The notes beneath the pieces are model-generated. The model was not told the origin of the DNA. It worked only from the letters and a program-made list of their open reading frames with translations, and did not search any database. Positions 8,223 through 16,278 of a stretch of 64,000 bases of DNA are shown piece by piece. How positions within the stretch are numbered: position 1 is the stretch's first letter; the number at the start of each line of letters is the position of its first letter. Position numbers and translations under genes: made by a program. Source of the DNA: Kribbella sp. CA-293567 (lineage in GTDB: Bacteria > Actinomycetota > Actinomycetes > Propionibacteriales > Kribbellaceae); contig NZ_CP114065.1 in NCBI RefSeq assembly GCF_027627575.1, positions 2,108,001-2,172,000 of the forward strand. Reading direction: 5' to 3'.

Positions 8223-9256
8223 AGCAGCGCCTGCGAGTAGTCGGGGACGTCGGCCGCGAGCAGAGCTTCGTGCAGGTCTGCCAGCACCTCCACTGCGAAC
8301 CCCTTCTGCTGCCACTGCTCGAAGGAGATCCCGAAGCCCAGCTCAATCCACAGGTCGGCGTTGCGCTGCTCGTGAGCGCCGAACGGCTCCAGCAGTACTG
8401 CCGGAGTCGCAGACCACAGTGAGTCGAGCAGCGTGCCACCGCCTGGCTTGCTCACTGTCGCCAGTGCCCGGCGACACAGGTCGAAGGAGCCGTGGTGCCC
8501 AGTGCGTTGGTGGTAGCTGGTCGGGCGGCCGGTGACCACCTCCCCGAAGGGCGGGTAGCCGTCATCGAGCCAGGGGTGCCAATCGGGATCGATCATGAAG
8601 TAGCGGACGCCGCCGGTGGAGAGGTCGCGGTCCTCGTACGCGATCATGTCGAGCTCGAAGCCGGCTTGAAGCAGGTCGCCGGCGCGCTCGCGGTACGTAC
8701 CCATGCCCCAGCCGCCACCGTGTACAAGAAGCCGCTGGTTCCGGTCGCTCCACGGAACCGGCTGGTCGCGGCTGACCGGGATACTGCAGGGGATGGTCAG
8801 GTTGTCGGCGTCTGCCAGCCAGATGTGCCGCACGGGCAGGGAAGTCGGACCGGCTTTGTCGAACGAGGGTGACTGCACCGAATCCACGTGGCAGACATCG
8901 ACGGGCACTTCGCCGTACTGCGCCGCGTAGCGCTCGACCAGCGGGAGCCAGAAGCCGGAGAAGACGACGAACCGGCTCACTTGTCGCTCGCGCCAACTCT
9001 CCAGCAATGCGATGACGGCGGCCTCCTCGGTGGAGACGGAGGCGTCGCGGGCGAGCTGCTGTCCGGCCAGGGCGACCCGGAAGTTGCGATGGAAGGCCTG
9101 CTTGGAGCGGGCCGTGGTGGTGAGAGTTTCGGGTGGCATCAGGCGCTCGAGGACGGAGACGTTCGCCGCCCCGCCTTGCTCCTGGACGCGGTCGGCGAGG
9201 AGCAGGCCGGGGACGTGGACGCCGAGCGCGACGCCGGAGGTCAGGACCTCGATCAC
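8219..9256 (-). CDS. GT-B fold glycosyltransferase-like protein
   Basis: A 345-residue protein. The C-terminal half has a nucleotide-sugar donor-site pattern: SKPGGGTLLDSLWSATPAVL, then EPFGAHEQRNADLW, as in UDP-glycosyltransferase-like GT-B enzymes (G-G-G-T, then a carboxylate and the E/N pair). The N-terminal half is less typical but has a Rossmann-like start (LTSGVALGVHVPGLLLADRV). It probably transfers a sugar in the cytoplasm; donor and acceptor are unknown. GTG start at 9256 overlaps the kinase stop by 4 bp, and its own stop overlaps the next GTG by 4 bp, so it is firmly inside the operon. Confidence 0.7.
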   Translation of the reverse strand: MIEVLTSGVALGVHVPGLLLADRVQEQGGAANVSVLERLMPPETLTTTARSKQAFHRNFRVALAGQQLARDASVSTEEAAVIALLESWRERQVSRFVVFSGFWLPLVERYAAQYGEVPVDVCHVDSVQSPSFDKAGPTSLPVRHIWLADADNLTIPCSIPVSRDQPVPWSDRNQRLLVHGGGWGMGTYRERAGDLLQAGFELDMIAYEDRDLSTGGVRYFMIDPDWHPWLDDGYPPFGEVVTGRPTSYHQRTGHHGSFDLCRRALATVSKPGGGTLLDSLWSATPAVLLEPFGAHEQRNADLWIELGFGISFEQWQQKGFAVEVLADLHEALLAADVPDYSQALL

Positions 9257-10149
9257 AGTCGGTCCAGCTCTTTGTTCAAGTGCCGAAGAATCAGTTGGAG
9301 CATCGCGTCGTGGTCGGGGCCGGCGTAGCCCCGCGGGGTGCCCTCGATCAGCATGATCAGGTAGAGGTAGATGCGGTAGAGCGACAGGGTCTCGCCGGGA
9401 TCCAGGGCGCCGTAGCCGGCCAGCAGATCGGCGTCCACCGAAGTGCTGAACAAGGTGAGCGAGACGAACTCGGCGACCGGGTCGCCCCAGAAGGCGCGCT
9501 CGCCGTCGACCAGGCCGGTGATCCGGCCGTCCTCGACCAGGATGTTGCCGTCCCAGAGGTCGAAGTGGATCAGCCGGGGCGTCCGGACCGCGTCGAGAAG
9601 ATCGAAGCGTTCGAGGACGAGCTGGCGGAGCTGCTCCGGCGGTCGCGGGAGCTTCACGCCGAAGCGGCTGGCATCGGCGAGGACGTCGTCGATCATCGAC
9701 AGGAAAGCCGCGCTCCAGGTGGGAACCAGACCCTTCTGTGGGTAGCCGAATCCGGGGCCGGTCACCTCGTGCAGGGTCGAGACGATGCCGCCCAGTTCAC
9801 GCCGCAGCACGGCTCGCTCGGCACCGGTCACCGCCTGCATCGTCGTACCGGGCAGGGCGGTCATCAGCAGGTGGTCATCGCCGGAGTGCACGACCTCGGG
9901 AACGGGCGCCTTGCCGCGAGCTGCTTCGTAGAAGAGCGCTTCGGTCCGGATCAGGTCCTTCTCGTAGGTCAGCACCGGCGCCGCGGGATCGGGCGAAACC
10001 TTCAGAACGAGGTCAGCACCGATCCGGTAGACGGTGTTGAAGGTTCCCTCGGTCAGCTCGGTGATCTCGAGATCGCCGTCGGTGTCGACTCCGGCTTGGT
10101 TCAGGACTTCGTTCAAGGCCTGTGCATCGAGGTGGCGTTTGTTGCTCAT
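9253..10149 (-). CDS. Aminoglycoside phosphotransferase (APH)-fold kinase
   Basis: A 298-residue protein of the APH/choline kinase fold. The catalytic loop is LIHFDLWDGNILV (H-x-D-x4-N) and the metal-binding block is GLVDGERAFWGDPVAEF, followed by the helical C-terminal lobe. The nucleotide-binding strands are seen in the first 60 residues (TEGTFNTVYRIGADLVLKV, with the conserved Lys). APH-fold enzymes phosphorylate hydroxyl groups of small molecules. Within a biosynthetic operon this could be a tailoring or activation step or self-resistance; sequence alone cannot decide. ATG at 10149 overlaps the dehydrogenase stop by 4 bp. Confidence 0.85.
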   Translation of the reverse strand: MSNKRHLDAQALNEVLNQAGVDTDGDLEITELTEGTFNTVYRIGADLVLKVSPDPAAPVLTYEKDLIRTEALFYEAARGKAPVPEVVHSGDDHLLMTALPGTTMQAVTGAERAVLRRELGGIVSTLHEVTGPGFGYPQKGLVPTWSAAFLSMIDDVLADASRFGVKLPRPPEQLRQLVLERFDLLDAVRTPRLIHFDLWDGNILVEDGRITGLVDGERAFWGDPVAEFVSLTLFSTSVDADLLAGYGALDPGETLSLYRIYLYLIMLIEGTPRGYAGPDHDAMLQLILRHLNKELDRL

Positions 10150-11096
10150 CCGTTCTCCTTGCGGCGGCGGGCGTCGGCGTAGATCTCGTCCATCAGGATG
10201 ATCCGCGGTACTGCGGCCGCCAGGTCGTCGGTGGAGCTGTCGAGGATCCGGGCCAGCTGGCGCTCGTAGTACGCGATCGCGGGAAAGCTGATCACCCGGC
10301 GGTCGCCGTCGGACGGGGTGACGATCAGGTTCAGTGGGACGGCGCCGGCGACCGGGCGGAGGAAGTTCCGCAGCTTGACCGTGGCGCGCTCGAAGGTAAA
10401 GACGTGCTCCGAGACGTGCTGGCTGCCGACACCGGCGGTCAGGGTCGCCTCCACACCGGTTGCCCAGCGCAACGATGCCTCGAACGACCGGTCGACGCCG
10501 TTGGGGCCGTCGAACTCCGACCGGCCCTCAGCGATGACAGGATCCAGGCCGATCGTCGCCTGGACGGCCTGCAGCCAGTAGCTCGCCACGTCGAAGAAGA
10601 TGCCGCCGCCCAGCTCCGGCCGGTCACGGTATCCGCCAGGCTCGGGGACGGCGAACGTCACCCGAGTGGTTGCCCCGAGCAACGGGCCGTGGGGCTCTTC
10701 GTGGACGAAGTCGTGAACGGTCTCCTGCCAGGGGTGGTCCATGGTCGCGACCGCCTCGAACACCTTCACGTCGGTGGCGGCGAACGACAGTTCGGCGGCC
10801 TCGTCGGCGGTGAGGCACAGCGGCTTCTCGACGATCACGTGCTTGCCGGCGACGGCGGCGCGAACGGCCCAGCGGTGATGGGCGGAGTTGTGCAGAGAAA
10901 TGTAGACGGCGTCGACTTCCGGATCGGCCAGCAGCGCCGCGTAGGTCTCGTGCACGACCGGGATCCGGTGCCTGCTGGCGTACTCCTTGGCGCGGACGGG
11001 GTCGCTCGCGGCGACGGCTCTGACGCCGGCACCCTGGTCGAGCAGGGTGCGTTCGGCGATCCCGGTGGCTCCGATCAAGCCGATCTCAAGCGGCAT
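10146..11096 (-). CDS. Gfo/Idh/MocA-family NAD(P)-dependent oxidoreductase
   Basis: A 316-residue oxidoreductase. The N-terminal Rossmann domain begins EIGLIGATGIAERTLL; the EKP motif that contributes the catalytic Lys is present in GKHVIVEKPLCLTADEAAEL near residue 95. The C-terminal alpha/beta domain contains GGGIFFDVASYWLQAV, in the place of the family's G-G-x-x-x-D-x-G-x-H motif, with Ser/Tyr replacing the usual terminal His. These enzymes oxidise or reduce sugars, inositols and related alcohols with NAD(P). In this operon a sugar- or cyclitol-like building block is plausible but unproven. It overlaps the ATP-grasp gene by 11 bp. Confidence 0.88.
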   Translation of the reverse strand: MPLEIGLIGATGIAERTLLDQGAGVRAVAASDPVRAKEYASRHRIPVVHETYAALLADPEVDAVYISLHNSAHHRWAVRAAVAGKHVIVEKPLCLTADEAAELSFAATDVKVFEAVATMDHPWQETVHDFVHEEPHGPLLGATTRVTFAVPEPGGYRDRPELGGGIFFDVASYWLQAVQATIGLDPVIAEGRSEFDGPNGVDRSFEASLRWATGVEATLTAGVGSQHVSEHVFTFERATVKLRNFLRPVAGAVPLNLIVTPSDGDRRVISFPAIAYYERQLARILDSSTDDLAAAVPRIILMDEIYADARRRKENG

Positions 11097-12462
11097 CGGT
11101 CATCCCTCGTGGTGTCAGGCCGGCCGAGATCACTTCGGTCAGCAGGCGTTGCCGCCAGCGGTGGAGCTCACCGGCGGCGCAGAAGATGGCGACGTGAACG
11201 CGACCACCGGGGGCCGTCAGGGTGCTCCCGTTGAGCACCGTGACGCCCGGCCGGGCGCTGCCGTCGTACCGGATGTTGCCGAAGGCATCGAGCACGTTGT
11301 CGACGGTGCCGCCGGGAGCGAGGTTGAGTTCCAGTTGCCAGAGGTGGCCGGTCAGACCGTACTGCGTGGCCCGGCGGTCGAGGTGGATGGCCAGCAGGCC
11401 GAGGGATTGGCGGGCATTGATCTCCAGGATGGGGATCAAGGTGCCGTCGTCGAGGAGCATGGAGTCGATGCCGACGGGACCCCAGTAGCCCGCGGCGGTG
11501 AGCGAGGGCAGCACCTCGGCCACAGTCTCGGCGTACCAGCCGTGGTCGATCAGGGTCGCGCAGGCCGGGCTGGAACCGAAGTGACGGAAGCCGCGGTTCG
11601 TCATCTGCTGGATGCCGAGGAACTCCCAGCTGCCGTCGCGGTCGAGGTCGAAGTGGCCGGAGATGTCGTGGCGCTTGTGGAACTTCTCCTGGACGACGAG
11701 TTCGACGCGGCGGCCGTCGGCGACCTGCCGGCGCAGTACTCGCTCGATCGCTTTGAGGACGCCGGGGGAGGGGACCTCGAGCAGGGCGCGGCCGGAGACG
11801 CCGTACGGGTCCTTGATCAAAGCCTTGAACTTAGTAGCCGTAACGGCGTCGACCAGGTCGTCGACGCTGCGGGCGAGCCGGCCGGCGCCGGGCAGACCGA
11901 GTTGCCGGACCAGTTCGTTGGACCACGATTTCGAGTTGACCTGGGCAACCACCTCCGGGGTCGGCAACTGCTGCTCGGCCAGCGTCCAGGTGTCCGGCAG
12001 GACGGCGTACGGCGTGATGGTGGCGCCGCGGATGTCGTTCATCACGTGCTGGTCGGCCAGGATGTGCCGCTCGATCGGTCCCGGGCCGGGATCGCCCAGC
12101 GCCAGGTGATCGAACCGGGTGCCGAAGGCGGCGGCCAGCCCTTCGCGGACAGCAGTGTTCATCGGCCGTCGGGTGATCAGCAGGTCGCCCGTCTGGCAGA
12201 AGCCGGCCAGTAGCTCGTCCATGGCGTCGACGGCGGGATCGCCGGCGCCACCGCCGATCGCCGGCAGCGCGGCGAGGTCGGCGGGGCGCCACCAGGACTC
12301 GGCGTCGAACGTTCCCAACCGGACGACCCGTCCACGGCCGCGGCCGGCCAGTTCGCGGCCGGCCGGCTCGCGTCTGGCTGGCTCGCGTCTGGCTGGCTCG
12401 CGTCTGGCGGGCTCGCGTCCGGCGGGCGGGGCCGGGTCGTCAGGTCCTAGGTGGTCGGTCAT
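11086..12462 (-). CDS. ATP-grasp ligase-like protein
   Basis: A 458-residue protein with an ATP-grasp core. The ATP-binding Lys lies in FKALIKDPYGVSGRALLEV. An acidic strand follows near VVQEKFHKRHDISGHFDLD, and the metal-binding signature is PILEINARQSLG (E-x-N-A-R). The N-terminus (residues ~14-45) is a low-complexity REPAR repeat and probably disordered. ATP-grasp enzymes join a carboxylate to an amine or thiol through an acyl-phosphate. Its start overlaps the stop of the free carrier protein gene by 4 bp, which suggests that it loads an amino acid onto that carrier or ligates a carrier-bound acid, as BtrJ does for BtrI in butirosin assembly (known precedent, here inferred). Confidence 0.8.
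   Translation of the reverse strand: MTDHLGPDDPAPPAGREPARREPARREPARREPAGRELAGRGRGRVVRLGTFDAESWWRPADLAALPAIGGGAGDPAVDAMDELLAGFCQTGDLLITRRPMNTAVREGLAAAFGTRFDHLALGDPGPGPIERHILADQHVMNDIRGATITPYAVLPDTWTLAEQQLPTPEVVAQVNSKSWSNELVRQLGLPGAGRLARSVDDLVDAVTATKFKALIKDPYGVSGRALLEVPSPGVLKAIERVLRRQVADGRRVELVVQEKFHKRHDISGHFDLDRDGSWEFLGIQQMTNRGFRHFGSSPACATLIDHGWYAETVAEVLPSLTAAGYWGPVGIDSMLLDDGTLIPILEINARQSLGLLAIHLDRRATQYGLTGHLWQLELNLAPGGTVDNVLDAFGNIRYDGSARPGVTVLNGSTLTAPGGRVHVAIFCAAGELHRWRQRLLTEVISAGLTPRGMTDAA
12356..12425. repeat. 15-bp tandem repeats in the ATP-grasp gene
   Basis: Four to five near-identical 15-bp units (GGCTCGCGTCTGGCT on the plus strand) encode successive REPAR pentapeptides at the N-terminus of the ATP-grasp protein. 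The repeats keep the reading frame. Confidence 0.85.
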
Positions 12463-12713
12463 TGCACCGGCGCGGCCAGGCGGGCGACGAAGGTGCTGAA
12501 CTGGCGGACCGAGCGGAGATCGTCCAGCTGAAGGCTGGGATAGTCGAGTTCCAGGTCGAACTCGTCCTCGATCGCCAGCAGGAAGGTGATGGTCTGCAGC
12601 GAGTCGAGGCCGTACTGCTCGACCAGGTCCGCCTCCGGCCCGATCTCCTCGGCGGTGACGCCGTTGTCCAGCACCCGGGCCAGAACCACCTTGACGCGTT
12701 CTTCGATCTCCAC
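12459..12713 (-). CDS. Free-standing acyl/peptidyl carrier protein
   Basis: An 84-residue acidic helical protein. The phosphopantetheine attachment site is visible as EQYGLDSLQTITFLLAIED (Ser of GLDSL, residue ~38), with the usual four-helix spacing on both sides. It carries acyl or aminoacyl groups as thioesters for the enzymes around it. GTG start at 12713, one base after the radical SAM stop; the stop overlaps the ATP-grasp ATG by 4 bp. A phosphopantetheinyl transferase must be supplied from elsewhere. Alone it could serve fatty acid or polyketide chemistry, but the ATP-grasp, condensation and radical SAM neighbours favour an aminoacyl carrier. Confidence 0.92.
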   Translation of the reverse strand: MEIEERVKVVLARVLDNGVTAEEIGPEADLVEQYGLDSLQTITFLLAIEDEFDLELDYPSLQLDDLRSVRQFSTFVARLAAPVQ

Positions 12714-12714
12714 C

Positions 12715-13890
12715 TCAGACTCCGTTCAGATAAAGGAGGATGCACTTCGAGCAGACCGGCATCATGCCGTTCTCGGACATGATCTGGCGGACCTGTTTGA
12801 ACGACTCGCTCTGCCACAACTCGTTCACCGGCTGGTCGTAGAGGTTGCCGACCACGAACTCCGGAAAGAACTTGCAGGAGCTGACCGCGCCGTCGGCGTG
12901 CACCTCCATCCGGTTCGAGACCGCGAGGCATTTGCTGCGGTGCTGGGCCGGCCGCGACGTACCGAGGATGAAGTCGGTGACCTCGTCGTCCTCCAGTTGC
13001 GGCTGGTAGCGCAGCCGCACGTTCCAGGCGCGGGACGCCAGGCGGGTCATCGAGTCCCGCAACGCGGGCAGTTGGTCGGCGGGCAGTTGGTAGGTGTAGC
13101 TGTGCCAGGTCGGCTTCTTGGTGTCGGTGCTCGGCTTCAGCCAGGCGAAGGACTGCTCGTACAGCCGGTCCATCGACTCGGCCACCTCAGGGCTGATGTA
13201 CCAGGGGAACTGGAAGTAGACGGTGTTCACGCCGAGCTCCTCGGCCCACTCCATGAACTCGTACATCTTGTGCACGGTGACGTGGCTGACCATGCACGAC
13301 AGCGACAGCTCACCGTCCCACTCGCCCTTGCGCTTGAGATCCAGCATCAGCTGGATGTTCTCCATCGTGCGCTTGAAGGTGCCCCGGCCGCGGAGCGCCT
13401 CGTGGTCCTCGCCGAGTCCGTCCAGGCTGACCAGCAGGTTGAGGTTCTCGCCGATCTTCAGCAGGTCGTCGAGTTTGCGCTTGAACAGCAGGCCGTTGGT
13501 GCACATGTTGACGGTCCGCGGATACTTCACGAGTAAGTCCGCGACTTGATCGAACTTGGTGTGCATCAGCGGCTCGCCGCCCCAGAGGAACAGCTTCGAG
13601 CGGACCGGCGCCGTGGTGCGCAGGACGTCCTCGATCACCTCGAGGTCGAGCTCGGTCTTCTGCTTCTGGGCGCTGAAGTCACGGAAGAAGCCCTGCTCGT
13701 TCCACTGGTAGCAGTGGGTACAGCGCAGATTGCAGCGGTAGGTCAGCTGCAGGCTGACCTCCTGCGGCAGCGGAGCGGCGTAGCTGGGGTCCAGCAGCAG
13801 GTTCTTGCGGGCCTTCGAGCGGATGGACACGGTGTGTTTGATGTCCGCGAACTCTTTGGTGTTCAGCGTTCGGGTCGTAGTGGGGCGCAT
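12715..13890 (-). CDS. Radical SAM/SPASM-domain enzyme
   Basis: A 391-residue radical S-adenosylmethionine enzyme. The [4Fe-4S] motif is LTYRCNLRCTHCYQW (CxxxCxxC, residues ~53-60), with the SAM-binding GGE block in LFLWGGEPLMH. The C-terminal SPASM region has cysteines in SKCLAVSNRM, AVSSCKFFPEFVVGNLYDQP and MMPVCSKCILLYLNGV, enough for at least one auxiliary cluster. SPASM enzymes modify peptides and carbohydrates (epimerisation, C-C or thioether links, alcohol oxidation as in BtrN). No obvious precursor peptide lies beside it, and the next gene encodes a carrier protein, so a carrier-bound or small-molecule substrate is a reasonable inference. ATG at 13890 has GGGAG upstream. Confidence 0.92.
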   Translation of the reverse strand: MRPTTTRTLNTKEFADIKHTVSIRSKARKNLLLDPSYAAPLPQEVSLQLTYRCNLRCTHCYQWNEQGFFRDFSAQKQKTELDLEVIEDVLRTTAPVRSKLFLWGGEPLMHTKFDQVADLLVKYPRTVNMCTNGLLFKRKLDDLLKIGENLNLLVSLDGLGEDHEALRGRGTFKRTMENIQLMLDLKRKGEWDGELSLSCMVSHVTVHKMYEFMEWAEELGVNTVYFQFPWYISPEVAESMDRLYEQSFAWLKPSTDTKKPTWHSYTYQLPADQLPALRDSMTRLASRAWNVRLRYQPQLEDDEVTDFILGTSRPAQHRSKCLAVSNRMEVHADGAVSSCKFFPEFVVGNLYDQPVNELWQSESFKQVRQIMSENGMMPVCSKCILLYLNGV

Positions 13891-13900
13891 ACGATCTCCC

Positions 13901-15370
13901 TCAGTTCTGACTGGCCTGGATCTGGCTGACGTTTCGGATCGACAGCACGCTGGCTCCCGCGATCACACCTCCCGTCGCGAGGACGAGGACGAGTCCGGTG
14001 GAGGTTCCGAGCCGGTCGCCCAGTACGCCGCCCGCGAGGCCGCCGGTGACGGCGCCGAGGGGGATGGTCGAGGACGTGATGGTCCGGGCGGTCGCGTGCA
14101 CGCTGCTCTGCAGCGCGAGCGGGGTGAGGTGCTGACGGATGCTGGTGGTCAGGACGTTCCAGATCGGCGACCAGACCGAGGCGCAGACGCGGATCGCCAC
14201 CAGGACGAGAGCGGGCGCGACGAGCAGACAGAGTGGGATCGCCAGCCAGCAGACGCCTTCCAGACCGGTCAGCAGGAGGGTGCGGTTGGTGCCGATCCGG
14301 GCGACCAGGCGGTTGGCGGCGAACGCGCCGAGCAGGCCGCCGATCGAGCCGGCGGCGATCAGGAGACCGCCTTGCAGGCTGGACAGGCCGAGCACGCGGT
14401 AGGCGAAGAGGAGGAGTACGGCGTCGACCATGCCGGTGCCGAAACTGCGGACGGCTGCTGCGGTCACCAGCGGTTTCAGCACGTTGTGGTCCATCACGAA
14501 CCGGAAGCCGACAACTATGCGTCGCAGCATCGCTTGCGGCGATGGCGCGGCGGATGAGGCAGGGGAGACGGAGGACGCGGACGCAGCGGCGCCGGACTCC
14601 GCTTCGCTTAGTTCACGGGGTGGGAGGGCGCTGGAGTCCGCTTCGCTTAATTCACGGGGTGGGAGATTGGACTCCGCTTCACTCAGTTTGCGGGGTGGAA
14701 GGGCGTCGAACTCCGCTTCGCTTGGTTCACAGGGTGGGAGGCTGGACTCCGCTTCGCTCAGTTTGCGGGGTGGGACGGGACTGGGCTCGGTTGTTCGGAC
14801 GCGGGTTCGGGCCAGGGCTGAGGCCAGGAACGGGAGGGCGCTCAGGAGGAGGCCGGCGTACGGGCCGGTGGTCTTGAGGGCCAGGCCGGCGAGGGCTGGG
14901 CCGATCAGTTTGGAGAGGCTGTCGGAGGCCTGCAGGTTCGCGTTGGCCGCGACGAGCGTGCCGGGGGTGGTGACGACCGGGAGGTAGGACTGGCCGGCTA
15001 TGTCGACGAAGACAGTGGCAATGCCCGCGACGGCGACGACGATCAGCAGTTGGGGGACGGAGACCCAACCGGCCAAGGCAGCCAGCGGGACGGTGGCGAA
15101 GACCGCGAAGCGGATCAGTTCGCCGGTGATCATCACCTTGCGCCGGGGGACGTGGGTCAGGGCGGCGCCCGCGACCAGGCCCAGGGTGGGATAGGCGAGC
15201 CAGCCGATCGCGGACAGTACGCCGACCTCGGCGGAGGTGGCGTTCATGGTCAGGATCGCGATACTCGGAACGGCGAACCCGGTCAACCGGTCGCCGACGA
15301 AGCTGGCGGTCTGAGCACCCCAGTACCAGTGGAAGTCCGCCGTGGGCGGAGCTGTCACGTTCGTACGCAC
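13901..15370 (-). CDS. MFS exporter with repeat-expanded central loop
   Basis: A 489-residue major facilitator protein, probably 12 membrane segments, similar in layout to MFS-3 type drug exporters; the first segment follows the FHWYWGAQTASFVGDRL block. Between the two six-helix halves is an unusually long hydrophilic loop (~residues 190-270) made of five copies of a 12/13-residue unit resembling PPRKLSEAES. The gene leads the operon; GTG at 15370 has GGAGG just upstream. It likely exports the operon product or an intermediate. The stop is 10 bp before the radical SAM gene. Confidence 0.88.
   Translation of the reverse strand: MRTNVTAPPTADFHWYWGAQTASFVGDRLTGFAVPSIAILTMNATSAEVGVLSAIGWLAYPTLGLVAGAALTHVPRRKVMITGELIRFAVFATVPLAALAGWVSVPQLLIVVAVAGIATVFVDIAGQSYLPVVTTPGTLVAANANLQASDSLSKLIGPALAGLALKTTGPYAGLLLSALPFLASALARTRVRTTEPSPVPPRKLSEAESSLPPCEPSEAEFDALPPRKLSEAESNLPPRELSEADSSALPPRELSEAESGAAASASSVSPASSAAPSPQAMLRRIVVGFRFVMDHNVLKPLVTAAAVRSFGTGMVDAVLLLFAYRVLGLSSLQGGLLIAAGSIGGLLGAFAANRLVARIGTNRTLLLTGLEGVCWLAIPLCLLVAPALVLVAIRVCASVWSPIWNVLTTSIRQHLTPLALQSSVHATARTITSSTIPLGAVTGGLAGGVLGDRLGTSTGLVLVLATGGVIAGASVLSIRNVSQIQASQN
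14598..14785. repeat. Alternating 39/36-bp tandem repeat in the MFS gene
   Basis: Five imperfect units each begin TCCGCTTCGCTTAG or a close variant, at 14598, 14637, 14673, 14712 and 14748, giving periods of 39, 36, 39 and 36 bp. They keep the MFS reading frame and encode acidic LSEAES-type repeats in the cytoplasmic loop. Confidence 0.88.
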
Positions 15371-15415
15371 CGCACCTCCGACTCCCCAGCCGCCGTGTGT
15401 GCTGCCTGAAATGTC

Positions 15416-15440
15416 GCTTAGTTCAAGGTCTGAAATAAGC
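15416..15440. promoter_or_regulatory. Quasi-palindrome just after the operon start site
   Basis: GCTTA-G-TTCA and TGAA-A-TAAGC are arranged around a 5-nt centre. It sits immediately downstream of the expected transcription start of the MFS-led operon, so it could be an operator or a 5' UTR hairpin. No protein is known to bind it. Confidence 0.45.
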
Positions 15441-15450
15441 GGCTCGGCAC

Positions 15451-15479
15451 AACCTAACCGGGTAAGTCGCGAGTCTCAA
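15451..15479 (-). promoter_or_regulatory. Promoter of the biosynthetic operon
   Basis: On the minus strand TTGAGA (15479-15474) is separated by 17 bp from TAGGTT (15456-15451), a good housekeeping-type promoter. The expected start site is about 15444, some 75 nt before the GTG of the MFS gene. Confidence 0.6.
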
Positions 15480-15587
15480 GCCCTCCGTCACTTCTTGGTC
15501 GCGGACAGTCGCGAAGTGGGAGAGGTCTTCATTTTCCGAGCCGCCAGGGATCTTCGGCGGTCCGGCGGGCTTTTCGGGCCCGGGAAG

Positions 15588-16211
15588 CTAGATCGCGGGG
15601 CCGGAATCGGCGGGAATGGGGCGCAGCAGGGCGGCCAGGCCGGCCGAGTAGCCGGCCGGGGTGACATCGCCCAGCAGCAGGCGTTGCAGGATAAAGCCGG
15701 GGATCATGCCGAAGAGCACTTGGGCGATCTCTTCGGGGTCGGCTGCGGGGTCCACCGTGCCGTCCGCCTGAGCTCGCCGGGCGACGGTGGCGAAGTGCGA
15801 CCGCAGCATCCGATACTTGGTGGAGGCGGTCGTCATGATCGCGTCGTTGTGCAGCGCCTCGGCCCACGCCTGGATGGCGACCCGGGTCAGGTCGCCGTCC
15901 GGCCGGGTGGCGATCTGCAGGATGTGGTCCAGCGTCGCCCGCAACGCGGCAGCGGGGGAGAGCGGCTCCTTGGTCGCCAGGATGCCCTGGAACAACTCGT
16001 CGATCGAACTCAGCACCTCGTCGGCGATCGCCGCGACGATCTCGTCCTTGCTCTTGAAGTAGCCGTAGACCGCGCCCGCCGACAGCCCGGACTCGCTGAT
16101 CACGTCGGCCATCGTCGTCTTGTGGAATCCCTGCCGCCCGACGCACCGGCGCGCGGCGTGCAGGATCTCGCGGCGGCGGTTCGCGCGGTGTTCGTCGGTG
16201 ACCTTCGGCAT
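15588..16211 (-). CDS. TetR-family repressor
   Basis: A 207-residue transcription factor. The N-terminal helix-turn-helix is typical: RREILHAARRCVGRQGF, then TTMADVISESGLSAGAVYGYFKSKDEI (residues ~33-58). The C-terminal helices form the ligand and dimer domain. ATG at 16211 is the only sensible start. It is divergent from the membrane protein gene at 16318, and two copies of one operator-like sequence lie between them, so it very likely represses that gene and itself. It lies directly upstream of the biosynthetic operon in the same direction, but that operon has its own promoter. Confidence 0.93.
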   Translation of the reverse strand: MPKVTDEHRANRRREILHAARRCVGRQGFHKTTMADVISESGLSAGAVYGYFKSKDEIVAAIADEVLSSIDELFQGILATKEPLSPAAALRATLDHILQIATRPDGDLTRVAIQAWAEALHNDAIMTTASTKYRMLRSHFATVARRAQADGTVDPAADPEEIAQVLFGMIPGFILQRLLLGDVTPAGYSAGLAALLRPIPADSGPAI

Positions 16212-16222
16212 GCCGCGAACTT

Positions 16223-16241
16223 AAAACGAATGTCCGTTCTT
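16223..16241. promoter_or_regulatory. TetR operator copy 1
   Basis: AAAACGAATGTCCGTTCTT, a partial dyad (AACG...CGTT). It is repeated in inverted orientation at 16279-16298 and lies 12 bp upstream of the TetR start codon. Confidence 0.65.
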
Positions 16242-16278
16242 GACAACTCGAACGGTGGCCGGGCACTCTCGCATCAAT

